Source: JBBDJB01 sp040880125 (GTDB lineage: Bacteria; Planctomycetota; Planctomycetia; Pirellulales; JBBDJB01). From it: a stretch of DNA of 64,000 nucleotides. Shown in pieces: positions 61,908 through 64,000 of this stretch. The DNA lies in assembly GCA_040880125.1 (NCBI GenBank), contig JBBDJB010000056.1, positions 124,001 through 188,000 of the forward strand, read 5' to 3'. The notes below the pieces were generated by a model, which saw only the letters and a list, made by a program, of their open reading frames with translations, was not told where the DNA came from and made no database searches. Both the position numbers and the translations under genes were made by a program. Numbering within the stretch: the first letter of the stretch is position 1; every line of letters begins with the position of its first letter.

Positions 61908-62594
61908 GCGACCGTTCGTCCCCCCGGACCCGAAGCTGACAGCGAAAAATATGTTCATTTTTAAATTATAAGACCTTGCTTTTAAAAATCAAAGAGTGTA
62001 TTATGTGGAATGCGTTTCCAGCACTACATGCGAACTGTGTCGAACTCTGCGATTGCCGTTCATCCGGAAATCTTTGAAAATAAAGTAGTTTAAACACACT
62101 AGATATCGCCTCCAATTGAACGGAGCCGAAACGACCATCCCCCCAACTTCTCAAGAGAGGGGGCCTTTTTCAACACTTCTCGAAACAGGGTGTTGCAAAA
62201 ACCTGAGGAAAACGTCACCCCGCCCCGACCGGCGCGGCCTAGGGACGCTGACTTTTTCAACGAACATGGGGCCCCCCCTTAAAGGCGCGTTGCGAAAAGC
62301 CGGCGCCGGGAGGAGGTCCGATCAACCACGGGACTCGTACACGGTAAGATGTTGAAAGTGGACCCGGCTCTGAGCACGGGATTTACGGCGACGGGCAGGT
62401 CCGCTGATGCGGCGCGCCTGTGCCAGTTTTCCAACGGCGGATGCGGAGCCCGAACACAGGCCCACGTGCTGCATCGCCAGCCCTAACCCGAGAACATGCA
62501 AGGGAAACCTGCGAGCCAACGCAGGAAGGCAAACTGTCTGGTGCAAAGCACGGATCCATTTCCGGATAGACTCAGCGACGATGGCGCACCACCG
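61908..62594. other. AT-rich non-coding island downstream of mgsA
   Basis: About 690 bases with no convincing gene. 61940-62100 is markedly A+T rich against a GC-rich background (ATGTTCATTTTTAAATTATA and similar). 62139-62170 holds a terminator-like hairpin. TTTTTCAACAC and, later, GTGTTGCAAAAA form an imperfect inverted repeat at 62166-62203, and GACTTTTTCAACG recurs at 62250, text reminiscent of insertion-sequence ends. The rest shows nothing recognisable. Confidence 0.45.
62139..62170 (+). terminator. Possible intrinsic terminator
   Basis: CCCCC-AACT-TCTCAAGAGA-GGGGG followed by CCTTTTT gives a short GC stem and a T run. The stem has an asymmetric bulge and it lies 230 bases after mgsA, so the assignment is weak. 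Confidence 0.35.
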
Positions 62595-63743
62595 ATGACT
62601 TCACCCCCCGACTCCAACGCCATATCCCCGCCGGAAGCGGCAGCCCAAGCTGGCCCCGACATGCTGACGCCGGCACGCGCGGTTACTCGCCAGTCGTCTC
62701 GGTCATCGAGTAACGATGGAGTATCACCGGGCGCCAAACGCAGCCTCGGCCAGACTCTGTCGGCGAAGCTGGTGACGCCCGGCGCCTTGTGGCGGGTCAC
62801 CGCCGTGCTGGCGATTCTGGCTCTGCTTCGGATCGTGGCGCACGACGCCACGCTACTGCTGGTTTGGGTGAACTCCTTCACTTTGTATGTCTACCTGCCG
62901 GCGTATGCTGTGCTGCTGTGCGCACTGGTGTTGCGACGTAAACGCCTGGCTGTTGTGGCGGCCGGCATCGTCGCGTGCCATCTCGCCTGGGTCGGGCCGG
63001 GTTTCCTCCCGGCCGGTTCGCTTCCGCCACATCTGGCCGACGCGCCGACGATCCGAATCGTCTCGGCAAATGTCTTGTTCAGCAACGACCAACACGAAGC
63101 GTTGATCGCGGAAATCGATCGGCATGAGCCGGATGTTTTCGTGCTGATTGAATACGCTCACCCGTGGAGAGAGGCACTGCGCGGCCAGTCAATGTTCAAA
63201 CGCTTTCCGCATCGCATCGAGTCGCCCCGAGCGGATGCCTTCGGCATCGCCATGTTCTCCAAGGTGCCGCTGACAGACGCCCGCATCTGGACCATTGAAG
63301 GACTGCCGGTAGCTCGGGCGAGGGTTCGGCTCGGCGGGCGCGACGTCGAGATCTTCGGCATCCACCCGCCGCCGCCCAAGCGCAGTGCTCAACTACGGCA
63401 GTCCACCGCGTTTTGGGAAGTGTTACGTGCGGAGTTGAAAGGCCTGCCGCATCCAGTCATCGTGGTTGGAGACTTCAACGCCACTGTATACTCGCACGCT
63501 TACGGGCAGTTGCTGGCCGACGGGCTCGTCAGCGCGCACCAGCAGCGCGGCCGCGGCTTTGCCACGAGCTGGCCCAACGGCCAGACGTTGATCCCTCCGA
63601 TACGCATTGACCATGCGATGTTCGCCCCGGAATTAGCATGCGTGCGGGTTTGCGAGGGAAGGGGAGCCGGCTCCGACCATAAGCCGATCATCGTGGATAT
63701 CGCCGCGCCGGTCGACGCGTCGCAACATAGTCGCGAGGATTAA
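62595..63743 (+). CDS. Membrane-anchored endonuclease/exonuclease/phosphatase-family protein
   Basis: 382 residues from ATG at 62595; an ATG at 62496 would add 33 residues of low-complexity sequence. A cytoplasmic-like N-region is followed by two or three transmembrane segments (about 65-135: VTAVLAILALLRIVAHDATL, FTLYVYLPAYAVLLCALVLR and VVAAGIVACHLAWVGPG). The EEP domain follows: IRIVSANVLFSND, HEPDVFVLIEYAHPW, VIVVGDFNATVYS and the final GSDHKPIIVDI, all catalytic blocks of this phosphatase/nuclease superfamily. Planctomycete members of this form are of unknown substrate, probably acting outside the membrane. Confidence 0.88.
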   Translation: MTSPPDSNAISPPEAAAQAGPDMLTPARAVTRQSSRSSSNDGVSPGAKRSLGQTLSAKLVTPGALWRVTAVLAILALLRIVAHDATLLLVWVNSFTLYVYLPAYAVLLCALVLRRKRLAVVAAGIVACHLAWVGPGFLPAGSLPPHLADAPTIRIVSANVLFSNDQHEALIAEIDRHEPDVFVLIEYAHPWREALRGQSMFKRFPHRIESPRADAFGIAMFSKVPLTDARIWTIEGLPVARARVRLGGRDVEIFGIHPPPPKRSAQLRQSTAFWEVLRAELKGLPHPVIVVGDFNATVYSHAYGQLLADGLVSAHQQRGRGFATSWPNGQTLIPPIRIDHAMFAPELACVRVCEGRGAGSDHKPIIVDIAAPVDASQHSRED

Positions 63744-63809
63744 GTCGTGGTGCCGCGATGCGGCAACGCGTCGGCCGCGCGAACTCTTACTCGTAACGAG
63801 AGGGACGCC

Positions 63810-64000
63810 ATGTCTCGCTTTCACAACATCAAGCAAATCGCCGCCTGCCTGATCGCCTTCAGCATTGCGCTCCCACGTGCTACGGCGCAAGACGATGCGA
63901 TTCCTGCTCCGCTGGAGACGTACAAGGGCCGGCGGATCGCGCAGACCATGCACTACACCGGCGCGCCGTGGCTGACGCGGGAATCCCGACAACGCGAAGA
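63810..64000 (+). CDS. Start of a secreted SAM-methyltransferase-like protein, cut by window edge
   Basis: The frame starts at ATG 63810 with GAGAGGGA upstream and runs to the end of the window (63 codons). A signal peptide (QIAACLIAFSIALPRATAQ) is followed by YKGRRIAQTMHYTGAPWLTR and ESRQRE. This opening is the one I know from a planctomycete class of exported proteins with a class I methyltransferase domain, but no SAM motif is within the visible part, so the call is tentative. Confidence 0.6.
   Translation, partial: MSRFHNIKQIAACLIAFSIALPRATAQDDAIPAPLETYKGRRIAQTMHYTGAPWLTRESRQRE

Overview
The window is a high-GC bacterial chromosome segment that looks like a planctomycete, probably of the Pirellula/Rhodopirellula type. 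The evidence is two DUF1549/DUF1553 cytochrome-c-like plus DUF1501 gene pairs, a DUF1559 prepilin-like protein, a PEP-CTERM protein, Tat-exported Gfo/Idh/MocA and sugar-isomerase-like proteins, and many dispersed palindromic intergenic repeats. No tRNA, rRNA, CRISPR array, prophage or intact insertion sequence was recognised. The species was not determined.

Layout. 1-9714 is almost all minus strand: a GGDEF protein cut by the window edge, a YhaM-like HD nuclease, a methyltransferase, a tandem GNAT and Rieske pair, an LpxL-type acyltransferase, a DUF1559 pseudopilin, a PEP-CTERM beta-propeller and a ceramidase-like secreted enzyme. 9900-17402 is plus strand: a PadR regulator with a palindromic operator, a membrane protein with a permease-prefix-like domain, a repeat-rich stretch holding a dead RAYT transposase, and a 1658-residue fusion of an S9 peptidase to a DUF885 peptidase. 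17651-24231 carries a Gfo/Idh protein, a DUF1549/DUF1501 pair and a heme-c cyclase-like protein. 24410-29060 (minus) holds four secreted proteins, ending with an intradiol dioxygenase. 29368-31643 (plus) has a YceI lipoprotein, a frameshifted membrane protein and a small J-domain protein.

31684-36313 (minus) is a tight tyrA-purL-purQ run in which PurL carries two PurS-like domains at its N-terminus. 36782-38662 holds two small secreted proteins. 38959-45338 is the most unusual part: a six-gene plus-strand operon of lysine 2,3-aminomutase, a YkgJ-like cysteine-cluster protein, two ATP-grasp ligases, a GNAT-HDAC fusion and a GNAT, behind a near-consensus sigma-70 promoter. I infer that it makes, acetylates and recycles a beta-lysine-containing amide, perhaps a compatible solute or small peptide. 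The exact system is not one I recognise.

45552-49384 is a second DUF1549/DUF1501 pair. 49433-57852 holds a zinc-ribbon membrane protein, a DinG-like helicase, hisF, a PilT-like ATPase, a membrane-anchored GspE-like protein with a degraded P-loop, a CvpA-like protein and a DUF4190-like protein. 57870-64000 holds a Tat-exported isomerase-like protein, a DSD1-like PLP enzyme overlapping an M19 dipeptidase, mgsA, an AT-rich island, an endonuclease/exonuclease/phosphatase family membrane protein and the start of a secreted methyltransferase-like protein.

At least five families of short repeats are scattered between genes. Several copies have entered coding regions: two sit just after a signal peptide, one between a start codon and a Tat signal, and one appears to supply a start codon.
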